From an uncultured Bacteroidaceae bacterium (GTDB lineage Bacteria; Bacteroidota; Bacteroidia; Bacteroidales; Bacteroidaceae): DNA of 64,000 bases. The stretch is taken from positions 65,080 to 129,079 of the forward strand of contig CAKRRN010000003.1 of NCBI GenBank assembly GCA_934394435.1. Direction: 5' to 3'. Below are positions 36,215 to 45,369 of this stretch, piece after piece (the first letter of the stretch is position 1; each line of letters begins with the position of its first letter). The notes under the pieces are model-generated. The model ran no database searches. It saw only the letters and a list, made by a program, of their open reading frames with translations, and had not been told where the DNA came from. Both the position numbers and the translations under genes were made by a program.

Positions 36215-38178
36215 TAACCAGAATCTTAGCTTTCTCCTTTTTGCTCTGCCTCTTAGGACAATCTTCCTCCGCACAGTCGTACGTAGAGAAATACAGACAT
36301 CGGATGCGTGTCATACAACGGTCAGAAAGAGGAAGCTATGAATTGTGCACGCCTGTGGATGGCCCTGGATTTTGTATAAGGGGATGTGGAGAAAAGCAAG
36401 ATATCCTGCTAGGATATTCGCCTGAGGGGGATTTGCAGAAAGCTCTTGAGGATTCTTGTTTCAGCAGCCTTCTGAAATCTTACGAAAAGTCTATGGCTGA
36501 GGGTGGGGAAGAAATGTCGCAACCTTCCCGAATCCTTCCCGAAGGAATCCCGAACGAAGTTCCTCCCTTACTGACTGATGTGTGGGATCAGTATGCTCCA
36601 TATAATATTTGCGCTCCAATACTGGAGGGAAAACATTGCCTAGTTGGATGCGTAGCGTTAGCAATGGCTCAAGTGATGCACTATTGGCGTTGGCCAGAGA
36701 TAGGGAGGGGAACGCATGCTTATATTGACAGTACTGGATGCCAGCAGGCACTAACTGCCGATTTCGCTTATGTGTATGATTGGGGCAAAATGTGTGATGC
36801 TTATCAAGAAGATGCCGACTCCTCAGATTTAAACCTTCTATCTGCGGGAAGGTTGTTACGCGATTGTGGAGTGGCTGTAGACATGCGTTACGGACTTGAT
36901 GCCAGCGCAGCCCGAACCGTACGTCAGCCTCAAGCTCTTTTCAACTACTTCTGTTACGATGAGGGAATGCAGCTTCTGTTTCGGGATTTCTATACACGAG
37001 CAGAATGGGAGGAAACATTGCTGACCGAACTTGCTTCTGGTCGTCCCGTACTTTTTGCCGCACATTCGTCCACCTTGTCTCATGCTATGGTTTGTGACGG
37101 GTATGATTCCCAAGGGCTGTTTCATCTGAACTTCGGTATGAGAGGTTATACAGATGGCTATTACTATCTGCCTTTCCTAACCCCTAAACAGCCAGAATGG
37201 TATGATCCCGATAATCCAGAGGGTGGAATGAATTTACTTCAGTCTATGGTGATAGGTGTGCAACCCGCATCATCAGCACCTCAAGTGCGACATACGTTTG
37301 GAATGTCTGCCATAGTTCCCGTTTGTGATTCATCCATCCGTGGTGGTAAACTATCTGTGGTTACATGCCAGATGGCTAACGTAGGATGGAACGAGGCGAA
37401 AGAGGGTAGTGTGCAACTGCTGCTTCTGAATGAGGATAAGGTAGTTTGCTCCCTTGCGCGGTACCCTCATACATTTGCTTTGGAAGAACTTACAGATTCC
37501 ACTTATACGGACACTCTTCTTTTCTCTGTTCCCGAAAGCATTCCTACTGGTCTGTATTGCATACAGCCTGCCGTAAAAGAACCAGATGGTGAGTGGACTT
37601 TTGTGCGTACTAGCGTGGGGACACCTTCACGTCTCCTTTTGCAGGTTACCTCTGATAGTCTGTTGCTTACTACTGATAACCTCAGTCAAGCGAGTCTGGA
37701 GTTGCTTTCGTGGCAGTTTCCTGACAGCATCCCACGTTTTCAGCGACCAGAATTCTCTTTCCGCTTACGTAATTCTGGGCCATCAGAGTATTGCGGAAGG
37801 TTCTCTGTCTTGTTCCGTGATACAAACCGCCCGAATCAGTATCGTGTGTTGCAGCGTCAGGGACTTTGGCTTTCACCAGGAGAGGAGACTGAGCGAACCT
37901 TCCGGCGGACTTTTGCTTCTATGCCTGAGGGTGATTATGAACTCTGTTTGGCATACGATTGCAACTTGTTTTCAGATAGTCTTGTCTGGATTACTCCATA
38001 CCCTTTACAGCGTGTACATATCGGCTCTCCTGTTCCTTCCTCGGTGCAAAGACCATCTGAAGCCTCAGGTGAAACTCATGTCAGTTATGGAATTGATGGA
38101 AGACGACTGTCAAAGTGGCAAACTGGAATTTGTGTGGAAAAGAAAAGAAATAAATATAGAAAAATAATAGTAAAGTAG
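36211..38178 (+). CDS. C10-family (streptopain-like) cysteine peptidase with T9SS-like tail
   Basis: 655 residues. Signal peptide to ~21. Residues ~25-110 look like a Spi-type propeptide. The peptidase C10 domain carries catalytic Cys147 in LVGCVALAMAQVMHYW and His291 in SHAMVCDGYD, followed by the family block FHLNFGMRGYTDGYYYLPF. A beta-sandwich region follows (~345-600), and the end (YGIDGRRLSKWQTGICVEKKRN...) resembles Prevotella T9SS tails. Related enzymes (SpeB, Porphyromonas PrtT, interpain) cut host proteins after surface export. It starts inside the ruvA stop and precedes cysQ by 40 bp. Confidence 0.88.
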   Translation: MITRILAFSFLLCLLGQSSSAQSYVEKYRHRMRVIQRSERGSYELCTPVDGPGFCIRGCGEKQDILLGYSPEGDLQKALEDSCFSSLLKSYEKSMAEGGEEMSQPSRILPEGIPNEVPPLLTDVWDQYAPYNICAPILEGKHCLVGCVALAMAQVMHYWRWPEIGRGTHAYIDSTGCQQALTADFAYVYDWGKMCDAYQEDADSSDLNLLSAGRLLRDCGVAVDMRYGLDASAARTVRQPQALFNYFCYDEGMQLLFRDFYTRAEWEETLLTELASGRPVLFAAHSSTLSHAMVCDGYDSQGLFHLNFGMRGYTDGYYYLPFLTPKQPEWYDPDNPEGGMNLLQSMVIGVQPASSAPQVRHTFGMSAIVPVCDSSIRGGKLSVVTCQMANVGWNEAKEGSVQLLLLNEDKVVCSLARYPHTFALEELTDSTYTDTLLFSVPESIPTGLYCIQPAVKEPDGEWTFVRTSVGTPSRLLLQVTSDSLLLTTDNLSQASLELLSWQFPDSIPRFQRPEFSFRLRNSGPSEYCGRFSVLFRDTNRPNQYRVLQRQGLWLSPGEETERTFRRTFASMPEGDYELCLAYDCNLFSDSLVWITPYPLQRVHIGSPVPSSVQRPSEASGETHVSYGIDGRRLSKWQTGICVEKKRNKYRKIIVK

Positions 38179-38218
38179 AAAAGGGTACTACATGTTTGTA
38201 GCCCATGATTATAAGATA

Positions 38219-39079
38219 ATGGATAAGGATAAACAGGAAATGTTGCTACAGACGGCTCTTCTTGCATCGCTCGAGGCAGGTGAGGAGATTATGCGCATTT
38301 ATACCGATCCGAAGCAGGATTTTGGTATCGAACGAAAGGCAGACAATAGTCCGCTAACATTGGCTGACAAAGCCTCACATCAAGTTATCATGCGTTATTT
38401 GTCCAACACAGGTATTCCTATACTGAGCGAGGAAGGGCAATATATACCTTACGATGAGCGCAAAGCATGGGACTGTTTATGGGTTGTTGACCCTTTGGAC
38501 GGAACCAAGGAGTTTATAAAAAAGAACGGAGAGTTTACCGTAAACGTAGCTTTGGTGGAAAATGGGCATCCCGTGATGGGGGTTGTATATGTGCCGTTTA
38601 CGCGTGTTTTGTATTATGGAATCGTAGGTAGAGGTGCCTGGAAGTCTGACGTACCCGCCTTTACCAATGGCTTGCCTACCTTGAACGAACTATCTTGCTT
38701 CCTCGCAGGTGACGGAACCCTTGATTGTCAGGGACCGTTTGGTGGTTTGCCTTTACCAGCAGGAGATGGACATGAGGTGTTCACGGTGGTGGCATCGCGC
38801 AGTCATATGAGTTCTGAGACACAGGTTTATATTCAAGAAATGGAACGTGTACATGGGCAGGTAAGGATTGTGAGTAGCGGTAGCAGCATTAAGATTTGTC
38901 TCGTGGCAGAGGGAGTTGCGGATGCTTATCCCCGTTTTGCTCCCACTATGGAGTGGGATACTGCAGCAGGTGATGCGGTTGTTCGTGCCGCTGGACGCAT
39001 GGTAACCAATGCTGAGACGGGTGGTCCTTTGGTATATAATAAACAGGAATTGCTCAATCCTTGGTTCTTGGTGGAGTGA
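38219..39079 (+). CDS. cysQ: 3'(2'),5'-bisphosphate nucleotidase CysQ
   Basis: 286 residues from the ATG at 38219 (an ATG at 38192 adds nine residues with no family similarity). FIG/IMPase-fold metal motifs are complete: ILSEEG (Glu), WVVDPLDGTKEFIKKNGEFTVNVAL (the DPLDGT motif, ~residues 80-100) and MEWDTAAGDAVVRAAG near 260. It hydrolyses PAP/PAPS-type nucleotides to AMP, clearing by-products of sulfate assimilation; related inositol phosphatases are less likely given the LDGTKEF form. Closes the ruvA-C10-cysQ run. Confidence 0.92.
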   Translation: MDKDKQEMLLQTALLASLEAGEEIMRIYTDPKQDFGIERKADNSPLTLADKASHQVIMRYLSNTGIPILSEEGQYIPYDERKAWDCLWVVDPLDGTKEFIKKNGEFTVNVALVENGHPVMGVVYVPFTRVLYYGIVGRGAWKSDVPAFTNGLPTLNELSCFLAGDGTLDCQGPFGGLPLPAGDGHEVFTVVASRSHMSSETQVYIQEMERVHGQVRIVSSGSSIKICLVAEGVADAYPRFAPTMEWDTAAGDAVVRAAGRMVTNAETGGPLVYNKQELLNPWFLVE

Positions 39080-39093
39080 GAAGATTTGCTCCG

Positions 39094-39150
39094 AAAAGCA
39101 GACGCGTACTTGTCTTTTTTTTTTTGTATGACAAGTACGCGTCTGCTTTT
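39094..39150. terminator. bidirectional terminator with perfect 21-bp arms
   Basis: Arm 39094-39114 and its exact complement 39130-39150 (core GCAGACGCGTACTTGTC) flank a 15-nt loop made almost only of T. It sits between the convergent cysQ and murF-alr genes. The T-run inside the loop is unusual. Confidence 0.85.
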
Positions 39151-39181
39151 TAGTTATACTCTCTTTTCTGTTGTAGAGAAT

Positions 39182-41545
39182 TTATTCTTGGAAGTAAATA
39201 CGTTTTACTCGGTTGCTTACGCTGGTCATTATCTCATAAGGAATCGTGTCTAACTTATCAGCTATGATTGCTGTGGGAAGTTCCTTTCCAAAGATAATGA
39301 CAGAATCTCCTTCCTTACAATCAATTTCTGTTACGTCAATCATGCATACGTCCATGCAGATGTTACCCACATACTCTGCCTGTTTCCCGTTTACAAGACA
39401 ATAGCCGTGTCGATTGCCTAAATGACGATCCAAACCATCCGCATATCCTATGGGGATGCTGGCTATTCGACTGTCTCTTGTGAGGAATGTACGTCGGCTA
39501 TAGCCAACGCTTTCGCCTGCTGGCACATTGTGAATTTGCAGAATGGTGGTGCGTAGCGTACTTACATTGTTCAGAGTCTTGTTCGTACGGCTGTCTACAC
39601 CATAAAGACCAAGTCCCAGGCGAACCATATCCATGTGATATTGAGGAAAATGTTCTATACCTGCGCTATTGCATATGTGCCGTATGATATGGTGACGGAA
39701 TGCCGATTGCAATAGATCACTCCCTTTCTTGAACAGAGCAAACTGGTGGTGTGAAAACTCATCAAAATCATCGCTATCGCTACCCACAAAGTGTGAGAAT
39801 ACAGAGCAAGGGATGACGGCACTTTGGTGTTTCAATCTCTGTATCAGAGCTTCCATGTCGTGTTCTGGGTCGAATCCCATACGTCGCATGCCAGTGTCCA
39901 GTTTGATGTGGATGGGGAATCCCACCACGCCTTCGCGTTCTGCTTCGTTGATGAGTGCTTCTAACAGTCGGAAACTGTAGACTTCAGGCTCTAATGAATA
40001 TTGGAAAAGTGTGCGAAAGCTACTCATCTCTGGGTTCATAATCATAATGTTGGCTGTAATGCCTGCTTGTCTAAGTGTAACGCCTTCGTCCGCTACTGCT
40101 ACAGCCAGATAGTCAACTCTATGGTCCTGTAGAGTCTTTGACACTTCTACAGCGCCTGCTCCATAGGCGTCAGCCTTTACCATGCACACCATGCGTGTCT
40201 CTGGTCGCATAAACGAGCGGTAGTGATTGAGGTTCTTTACGACGGCTCCCAAATCCACCTCAAGGATGGTCTCGTGTACCTTTTGTTCCAGTTGGTCTGT
40301 AATCTGTTCGAAGTGGAAGCTACGTGCTCCCTTGATAAGTATGAAGCAATGGCTCAGTTCTTCGAATTCATCACTTTGCAATAGTGATTCTGTGTCTTTG
40401 AAGAAGGAACATGCTTTCCCCCATTCTGTAAAACAGTTCTGATTGTCATAGAGCGTTGGTCCAACAGCCATTATACGCTCAATCCCTCGTTCGTGTGCCA
40501 TTTGGGCTACGTGTGTGTAGAGCATTTCCGATGGCACCCCCGTCTGTTGTATGTCACTCAGGATAAGTACTCGGCTTAGCCCTTCACGCTCTGGACGTCT
40601 ATTCATGAAGTCAAGTGCAATGTCCAAGCTTCCCAAATCACTATTGTAGGAGTCGTTGATGAGCGTGCATCCCTTGTGTCCACTCTTTACTTCCAGTCTC
40701 ATTGCCACAGGTTCCAGTTTGGCAATGCGTTGGTCAATAATGTTTTCGGCCATTCCTAAATGCCTACATACGATGCGACATATTTCCTTGTTGTCCTCGA
40801 GTGCTCCTTTGCCTGTGCTGTGCCATGGAATGAGGGTTCCGTGGAAGTTCATCTTTTCTACACATTTACTTACGATAGAGTCGTCGGCAGGATAGATGAG
40901 TGTCTGGGCATCTTGAAACAGTAGCAGTTTTTCCATACACTTCTGTTCCATGCTTTCGAAGTTCTCCTGATGTGCAGACCCCAGGCATGTGAATACGCCT
41001 ATGGTAGGCTGTATGATTGCTTCCAAAGCAGCCATTTCGCCTGGTTGCGATATGGCTGCTTCGAATATTCCTATCTGACTCTGTTCCCAAAGTCCCCATA
41101 CAGACAAGGGCACTCCCACTTGTGAGTTGTAACTTCGCGGACTACGTGTTACGGTGTAGTCGTCCATGAGCATCTGGTAGAGCCATTCCTTTACGGTTGT
41201 CTTTCCGTTACTTCCTGCGATGCCGATGATGGGGATGTTGAAAGTCTCGCGATGCCGTTCTGCCAGCCTTTGCAGGGCTTTGCGCGTGTCTGGAACAAGT
41301 AGTAGGTTTGCCTCAGGCAATCTTTCCTCCAGACGGTGGTCAACCACGAAGTTGCGTACTCCTCGGTTGTATAGCTCGTTTATGAATTGATGACCGTCTC
41401 CACGTGCTGTACGCAGCGCAAAGAAAAGTGTGCTTTTTGGAAAGCATAGACTTCGGCTGTCTGTCAGCAACCAGTCAATCTGATAATCTTTGTCGCCCAG
41501 ACGGTGTGCGCCTGTCAGTGTGGCTATTTCCGATATTGTGTACAT
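39182..41545 (-). CDS. bifunctional MurF / alanine racemase
   Basis: 787 residues. The N-terminal half (~1-420) is a MurF ligase: nucleotide-binding IIGIAGSNGKTTVKEW at ~107-121, SYNSQVGVPLSVW and INDSYNSDLGSLDIAL at ~296-310. The C-terminal half (~424-787) is a fold-type III alanine racemase with PLP Lys457 in MVKADAYGAG, the RLGLGLYGVD block and VGYSRRTF carrying the catalytic Tyr. The protein would make D-Ala by racemisation and add D-Ala-D-Ala to UDP-MurNAc-tripeptide. This fusion is characteristic of Bacteroidota. It lies 47 bp after the GSCFA gene on the same strand. Confidence 0.95.
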   Translation of the reverse strand: MYTISEIATLTGAHRLGDKDYQIDWLLTDSRSLCFPKSTLFFALRTARGDGHQFINELYNRGVRNFVVDHRLEERLPEANLLLVPDTRKALQRLAERHRETFNIPIIGIAGSNGKTTVKEWLYQMLMDDYTVTRSPRSYNSQVGVPLSVWGLWEQSQIGIFEAAISQPGEMAALEAIIQPTIGVFTCLGSAHQENFESMEQKCMEKLLLFQDAQTLIYPADDSIVSKCVEKMNFHGTLIPWHSTGKGALEDNKEICRIVCRHLGMAENIIDQRIAKLEPVAMRLEVKSGHKGCTLINDSYNSDLGSLDIALDFMNRRPEREGLSRVLILSDIQQTGVPSEMLYTHVAQMAHERGIERIMAVGPTLYDNQNCFTEWGKACSFFKDTESLLQSDEFEELSHCFILIKGARSFHFEQITDQLEQKVHETILEVDLGAVVKNLNHYRSFMRPETRMVCMVKADAYGAGAVEVSKTLQDHRVDYLAVAVADEGVTLRQAGITANIMIMNPEMSSFRTLFQYSLEPEVYSFRLLEALINEAEREGVVGFPIHIKLDTGMRRMGFDPEHDMEALIQRLKHQSAVIPCSVFSHFVGSDSDDFDEFSHHQFALFKKGSDLLQSAFRHHIIRHICNSAGIEHFPQYHMDMVRLGLGLYGVDSRTNKTLNNVSTLRTTILQIHNVPAGESVGYSRRTFLTRDSRIASIPIGYADGLDRHLGNRHGYCLVNGKQAEYVGNICMDVCMIDVTEIDCKEGDSVIIFGKELPTAIIADKLDTIPYEIMTSVSNRVKRIYFQE

Positions 41546-41592
41546 GATACGTATGTGATATTTCTATGAAAAGTTTTCAGAGGAATGTGTCC

Positions 41593-42558
41593 TTACAGAT
41601 TTTTCTCCTCCTGTATTCCGTATTTCGCTTTTAATTCCTGCTTCTTGCGTTCGAGATTCTCTTTGAATGCCTTGTACTCTGGACTGTTAGGGTCTGATGG
41701 ACGATGTGTCAACCCTTTTCGTATAGGCTCATATTCTCTGAGGTATTGTTGTGTGCGTTTGCTCATATTTCGTTGGCAGAATTGTTGCCATATGTAGTCC
41801 ACGGCCTTGCCTGATGGATGCAGCATATCGTCTGCGTAGAATCGGTAGTCGCGTAATTCGTCGAGCAGTATCTCGTAGGCAGGGAAATAATTCACAGCTT
41901 TTCTTTTGGCGCAAACCTCTTCTACTGCCAATAATAATGTGGATTTTGCCAGTTGGCTTTTGTGGAACCCATATTTTGCGTAACGGTATGGACTCACAGT
42001 GAAGGTGATTTCTACATCAGAATTCTTGTCCAAAAGCTCGTCTGTCAGACGTAGTAGTGCCTCTGTGCATTGCGAGAGTGAGAGCGATTCTTCATGGAAA
42101 AGACTCGCGGGCATCTTGTGGCAGTTTGTGACCACATAGCCATTGTCTTGCAATCGGTAGCAGATGTTTGTTCCGAGTGTCACAAAAAGATGCGACGCTG
42201 TAATCAAAGCCTGCTTTAGCCTATCCAGTTCGTCTGTCATCCTGCTTATGATGTCAGCCTGGCTTTTCTCTTTTATTTGGGTTCCAGCCAACCAACAACA
42301 CCATTGCCCCTGGGTTTCAAATATGGGAAGGTCATCCCTGTTGTCTATTAGCGCATAGTGTATCAGCAGGGCAATACTGGCAGGGTTGTAGAGAGTTCCA
42401 GTGGGGTTGCACAATACCTTCAACCCATACCCATTCATGCGGCTACCCATCTCTTGGGCAAAACATGAGCCGAGCAACACGCAACCATCTGTGGGTTGTA
42501 TGGTGTTGGCAGGCAAGTCTATCTCCACGGGAGTCCTGAAAAGTGCGGTCTCAGGCAT
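41593..42558 (-). CDS. GSCFA-domain protein
   Basis: 321 residues from the ATG at 42558 (MPETALFRTPVEI); a longer frame starts upstream of the promoter and is not used. The name-giving motif GSCFAQEMG is at ~residues 31-39, followed by NPTGTLYNPASI, FVTLGTN and, near the end, DDMLHPSGKAVDYIW, which gives a GDSL/SGNH-hydrolase-like Ser...Asp-x-x-His arrangement. Predicted to be a hydrolase or acyl-ester enzyme; the substrate is not known. Just upstream of murF-alr and probably co-transcribed, which hints at envelope work. Confidence 0.85.
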   Translation of the reverse strand: MPETALFRTPVEIDLPANTIQPTDGCVLLGSCFAQEMGSRMNGYGLKVLCNPTGTLYNPASIALLIHYALIDNRDDLPIFETQGQWCCWLAGTQIKEKSQADIISRMTDELDRLKQALITASHLFVTLGTNICYRLQDNGYVVTNCHKMPASLFHEESLSLSQCTEALLRLTDELLDKNSDVEITFTVSPYRYAKYGFHKSQLAKSTLLLAVEEVCAKRKAVNYFPAYEILLDELRDYRFYADDMLHPSGKAVDYIWQQFCQRNMSKRTQQYLREYEPIRKGLTHRPSDPNSPEYKAFKENLERKKQELKAKYGIQEEKNL

Positions 42559-42592
42559 GATGTACCTTTTTTTACTTTCGTAATGCTTGATG

Positions 42593-42623
42593 CAAAGGTA
42601 GAAAGCTTTTTCGAAATGAACAA
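42593..42623 (-). promoter_or_regulatory. promoter of the GSCFA / murF-alr operon
   Basis: On the minus strand TTG (42623-42621), 20-bp spacer, TACCTTTG (42600-42593), 34 bp upstream of the ATG at 42558. This decides the start: the longer open frame begins above the promoter. Confidence 0.75.
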
Positions 42624-42777
42624 TAAAAAAACTCATAACCTCACAATCTTCCAGCCTTCTTCTGCTTGCTCTCCTTGCTCAGTCTCAGTAGCTGTTTTCA
42701 AGTGTCTTTGTCGACTTGCTTCTGTGAAAAAAGCTTGCATGTGGTGAACATCAATAAGTTAAAAAGTGGAAAAAGTT

Positions 42778-42808
42778 ATTGTAGATTAAACTCTTTTTGC
42801 TAACTTTG
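42778..42808 (+). promoter_or_regulatory. promoter of ndk
   Basis: ATTG (42778-42781), 19-bp spacer, TAACTTTG (42801-42808), giving a leader of about 50 nt to the ndk start. Confidence 0.75.
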
Positions 42809-42866
42809 TAGCCGTTTGGGTGAATGAAGCAATGCATTGCACCTGGCAACAGAACAAAAAGAGATT

Positions 42867-43328
42867 ATGGAAAGAACCCTTGTGCTGCTGAAGCCGAGTG
42901 CTGTGCAGAGAGCATTGATAGGCGAGGTAATAAACCGATTTGAGAAGAAAGGACTCCGTATTGTTGGTATGAAAATGATCCAACTTACGGATGAGTTGTT
43001 GGCACAACACTATTCTCATCTGGTCGACAAACCATTCTTCCCTGCTTTGAGGGATTCAATGAAGAAAACTCCCGTTGTGGCTATGTGTCTTGAGGGGGTG
43101 GATGTTATTGAGGTGGTTCGCTTTATTACTGGATACACCAACGGACGTAAGGCTGTGCCTGGAACTATCCGTGGTGATTATTGTATGAGTAATCAGCAAA
43201 ATATCGTACACGCCTCAGACTCTCCTTCTGCAGCTGCCATCGAGATTGCACGCTTCTTTAAGCCAGAGGAGTTGTTCGATTTCGGAAACTTGAACTTTGA
43301 CCGTCTCTATGCGGTCAATGAAGTGTGA
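42867..43328 (+). CDS. ndk: nucleoside-diphosphate kinase
   Basis: 153 residues from the ATG at 42867 (MERTLVLLKPSAVQR). The phosphate-carrying His115 lies in NIVHASDSPSAA; the Kpn-loop region IRGDYC and the GANGR-like TNGRKAVPGTIRG are present. It transfers gamma-phosphate between NTPs and NDPs. An in-frame ATG at 42837 adds ten residues with no family match. The M23 peptidase gene follows after 25 bp on the same strand. Confidence 0.95.
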   Translation: MERTLVLLKPSAVQRALIGEVINRFEKKGLRIVGMKMIQLTDELLAQHYSHLVDKPFFPALRDSMKKTPVVAMCLEGVDVIEVVRFITGYTNGRKAVPGTIRGDYCMSNQQNIVHASDSPSAAAIEIARFFKPEELFDFGNLNFDRLYAVNEV

Positions 43329-43353
43329 CAAGGAAAAGAAAGGACAAAGGCTA

Positions 43354-44334
43354 ATGTATTTGAAACAACTAAAAAAGGTAAGTAAGCTATTTACTATAGC
43401 TCTTGTGACTTTTGCCACAGGAGTGCACGCACAAGACAAGCTTGCAAGTATGGCTCCCATTGATCGCAAGATGAGAGCTGTTGACAGCGTGTCTATTATG
43501 CGTTTGATTCAGCATGAAGACGCATTTCAGATGCCAGCTTCTGCGCTCTATCCCAATTGGAATAATGAATACGTTCGTAATTACGGTGTTGCGCTTCCAC
43601 AGGAATATCGTATTGATTTGCGAGGCTTTTGCATGCCTACCGACAGTCGTCTTGTGACCAGTCACTTTGGCTACAGACCACGTTTTCGTCGTCAGCATTA
43701 TGGAACGGATATCAAAGTGTATGTAGGTGACACCATTCGTGCAGCTTTCGATGGTAAAGTGCGTGTGGTGAAATACGAAGGCAAGGGATACGGCAAGTAT
43801 GTCATTATTCGTCATCCTAATGGTTTGGAGACCTTGTATGGCCATATGAGCAAGCAACTTGTCAAGGAGGATGAAGTTGTAAAGGCTGGCGATCCGATTG
43901 GCTTGGGTGGAAATACAGGTCGTTCCTACGGTTCGCATCTTCATTTCGAAACACGTTTCTTGGGTCAGTTTATTGATCCTGAAAAAGTATTTAACTTTGC
44001 TGCTCAAGATGTGTTGGGCGATTACTTCATGTTCCGTTCAAGCGGTATGAGCGACATATTGGCTGCGCATGAGGTGGTAGGCGGTGAAGAGGAGATGACT
44101 CCAGAGGAAGCTGCCGCACTGGCTAACAAAGAGGCTGAGAGCAAAGCTTATCAGGCAGAAAAGAAAGCTGAGATACAGGCACGTCCTCGTTCTCAAGTAC
44201 ATAAAGTCAAAAAAGGCGAGTCTCTTTACACAATTGCAAAGAAGCATGGTGTGACTGTAGACAAATTATGCAGAATCAACAACATCTCCAAGCGTACGAC
44301 GTTGCGTCCTGGTCAGATACTGAAATATAGTTGA
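43354..44334 (+). CDS. secreted M23 peptidase with C-terminal LysM domain
   Basis: 326 residues from the ATG at 43354; earlier in-frame ATGs overlap ndk and spoil the signal peptide (KKVSKLFTIALVTFATGVHAQ). The lysostaphin-type zinc site is complete: His115 and Asp119 in RRQHYGTDIKV, His164 in LYGHM, and HLHFE at 195-199. A Glu/Ala/Lys-rich helical linker (~240-280) precedes one LysM repeat (VKKGESLYTIAKKHGVTVDK... ~285-326). It likely cuts peptidoglycan cross-bridges or activates amidases at division. Probably co-transcribed with ndk. Confidence 0.92.
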   Translation: MYLKQLKKVSKLFTIALVTFATGVHAQDKLASMAPIDRKMRAVDSVSIMRLIQHEDAFQMPASALYPNWNNEYVRNYGVALPQEYRIDLRGFCMPTDSRLVTSHFGYRPRFRRQHYGTDIKVYVGDTIRAAFDGKVRVVKYEGKGYGKYVIIRHPNGLETLYGHMSKQLVKEDEVVKAGDPIGLGGNTGRSYGSHLHFETRFLGQFIDPEKVFNFAAQDVLGDYFMFRSSGMSDILAAHEVVGGEEEMTPEEAAALANKEAESKAYQAEKKAEIQARPRSQVHKVKKGESLYTIAKKHGVTVDKLCRINNISKRTTLRPGQILKYS

Positions 44335-44484
44335 TAAGGTAAGATTGGAGGGCACTGCTTGATTTTTGGAGATTCATTTCTCCCTTTGTGCTCCTGTCAG
44401 AATGTAAATGAGGATGGTATGCTGAGAGGTCTAGCGTATCGTCCTCTATTTTTTTTGCGTCTTTTGTAGTCGTTCGTCAGATGT

Positions 44485-44886
44485 GGCTCACCCGATAAAC
44501 CAAGGGGAGTTTTGAACGTAACCACAGGCACGCCCCGTACACTTATATAAGCCAACTTGCTTGTCTGTACAAAGGATATAATAAAGATTCAATACGAAAA
44601 CGGCTCTGATTATTTTCCTAGTTGGAGAAAAATATTTCCCTAGTTAGAAAAAAAGAAAAGGGCTATTATACTATTATAATCGTCTACTATTATCGTTTTA
44701 CAAGATGGATAGTGCGTCTACCTTTTTACTGTTCATACCGTGAGAAACGTATCTACGGAAATCAATAAAAAGTCACTTTAAAAAGTAAACCGTCTTCAAT
44801 GACCAATGAAGACTATATTACTTGACCATTGAAGATTTAATACCTAATAACTAATTCCTAAACTTAATAACCTGCTGTACTCCCCT
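44485..44886 (-). mobile_element. MITE-like element, copy 1 (inverted, one terminus lost)
   Basis: Begins GGCTCACCCGATAAACCAAG at 44485 and runs in opposite orientation to the copies at 53827 and 63555. Shared core pieces include TACAAAGGATATAATA, AAAACGGCTC, GGTAGACGCAC (as complement) and the CGTATCTACGGAAATCAATA AAAAGTC block near 44750-44774. Its array slot (~44786-44870) holds CTTCAATGACCAATGAAGAC-type palindromes. At the far end only CTCCCCT remains before the sequence diverges at ~44887, so the outer ~20 bp of that terminus are missing and no target duplication of TCAGATGT (44477-44484) was found. No ORF inside. Confidence 0.75.
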
Positions 44887-45046
44887 CACCATCCATCCTT
44901 ACTTGTAAAAACGCTTGCCTCTATTATTAGTTTGTCCTCACTAACTATCTGCAGAGCCGTAAAAATAGGATTTGGTCGTGTCAGCGGCTTTTCTATGATT
45001 GGAAAAAGACTTGTGGAGATTATCTTTTTTTTGAGCCCTTATTTTT

Positions 45047-45150
45047 AGTACCCTAAGATACTTTGTAAAGTATCCTAAGATACTTGTCCAAGTATCCTAA
45101 GATACTTGCCGATGTATCCTAAGATACTTGTCGATGTATCTTAGGATGCT
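45047..45150. repeat. tandem palindrome array (AGTATCCTAAGATACTT units)
   Basis: Five units with a 21-22 bp period, each close to AAGTATC-CTAA-GATACTT: 45047-45063, 45069-45086, 45090-45107, 45112-45129 and a partly inverted last unit ending at ~45150. The gap 44335-45369 thus holds the MITE-like copy 1, this array and the promoter at 45316; 45151-45310 shows nothing recognisable. Confidence 0.85.
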
Positions 45151-45315
45151 ATTCGGAGACAAAAGAAGGTTGAAGTTGAAGTGAATGCCATTAGGTTTTC
45201 TGTTATTCAGCAATCGGTGAAAAACGTAGGTCTGAGTTAATCCGATGAATCTCGTCAGAAACATCTCTTCTTGTGGGATGATTTCTTAGCAGTATTCTGT
45301 TTCTTGAATCTCAAA

Positions 45316-45347
45316 TTTGCATAAGTGGCAAAGTAGCCGTAACTTTG
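45316..45347 (+). promoter_or_regulatory. promoter of the DUF1599-tpiA-folE operon
   Basis: TTTG (45316-45319), 20-bp spacer, TAACTTTG (45340-45347), 22 bp upstream of the ATG at 45370. Confidence 0.8.
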
Positions 45348-45369
45348 TCCCTACTTATATTATATATAT

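Noticed and set aside
44485..44886. Element copies as a structured ncRNA family rather than a transposable element
   Set aside because: The 8-bp target duplication of copy 2 and the gene interruption by copy 3 favour transposition; transcription of the core is still possible.
45047..45150. CRISPR array
   Set aside because: Period is only ~22 bp, units are palindromes with 3-5 bp linkers rather than spacers of 30+ bp, and no cas genes are present.
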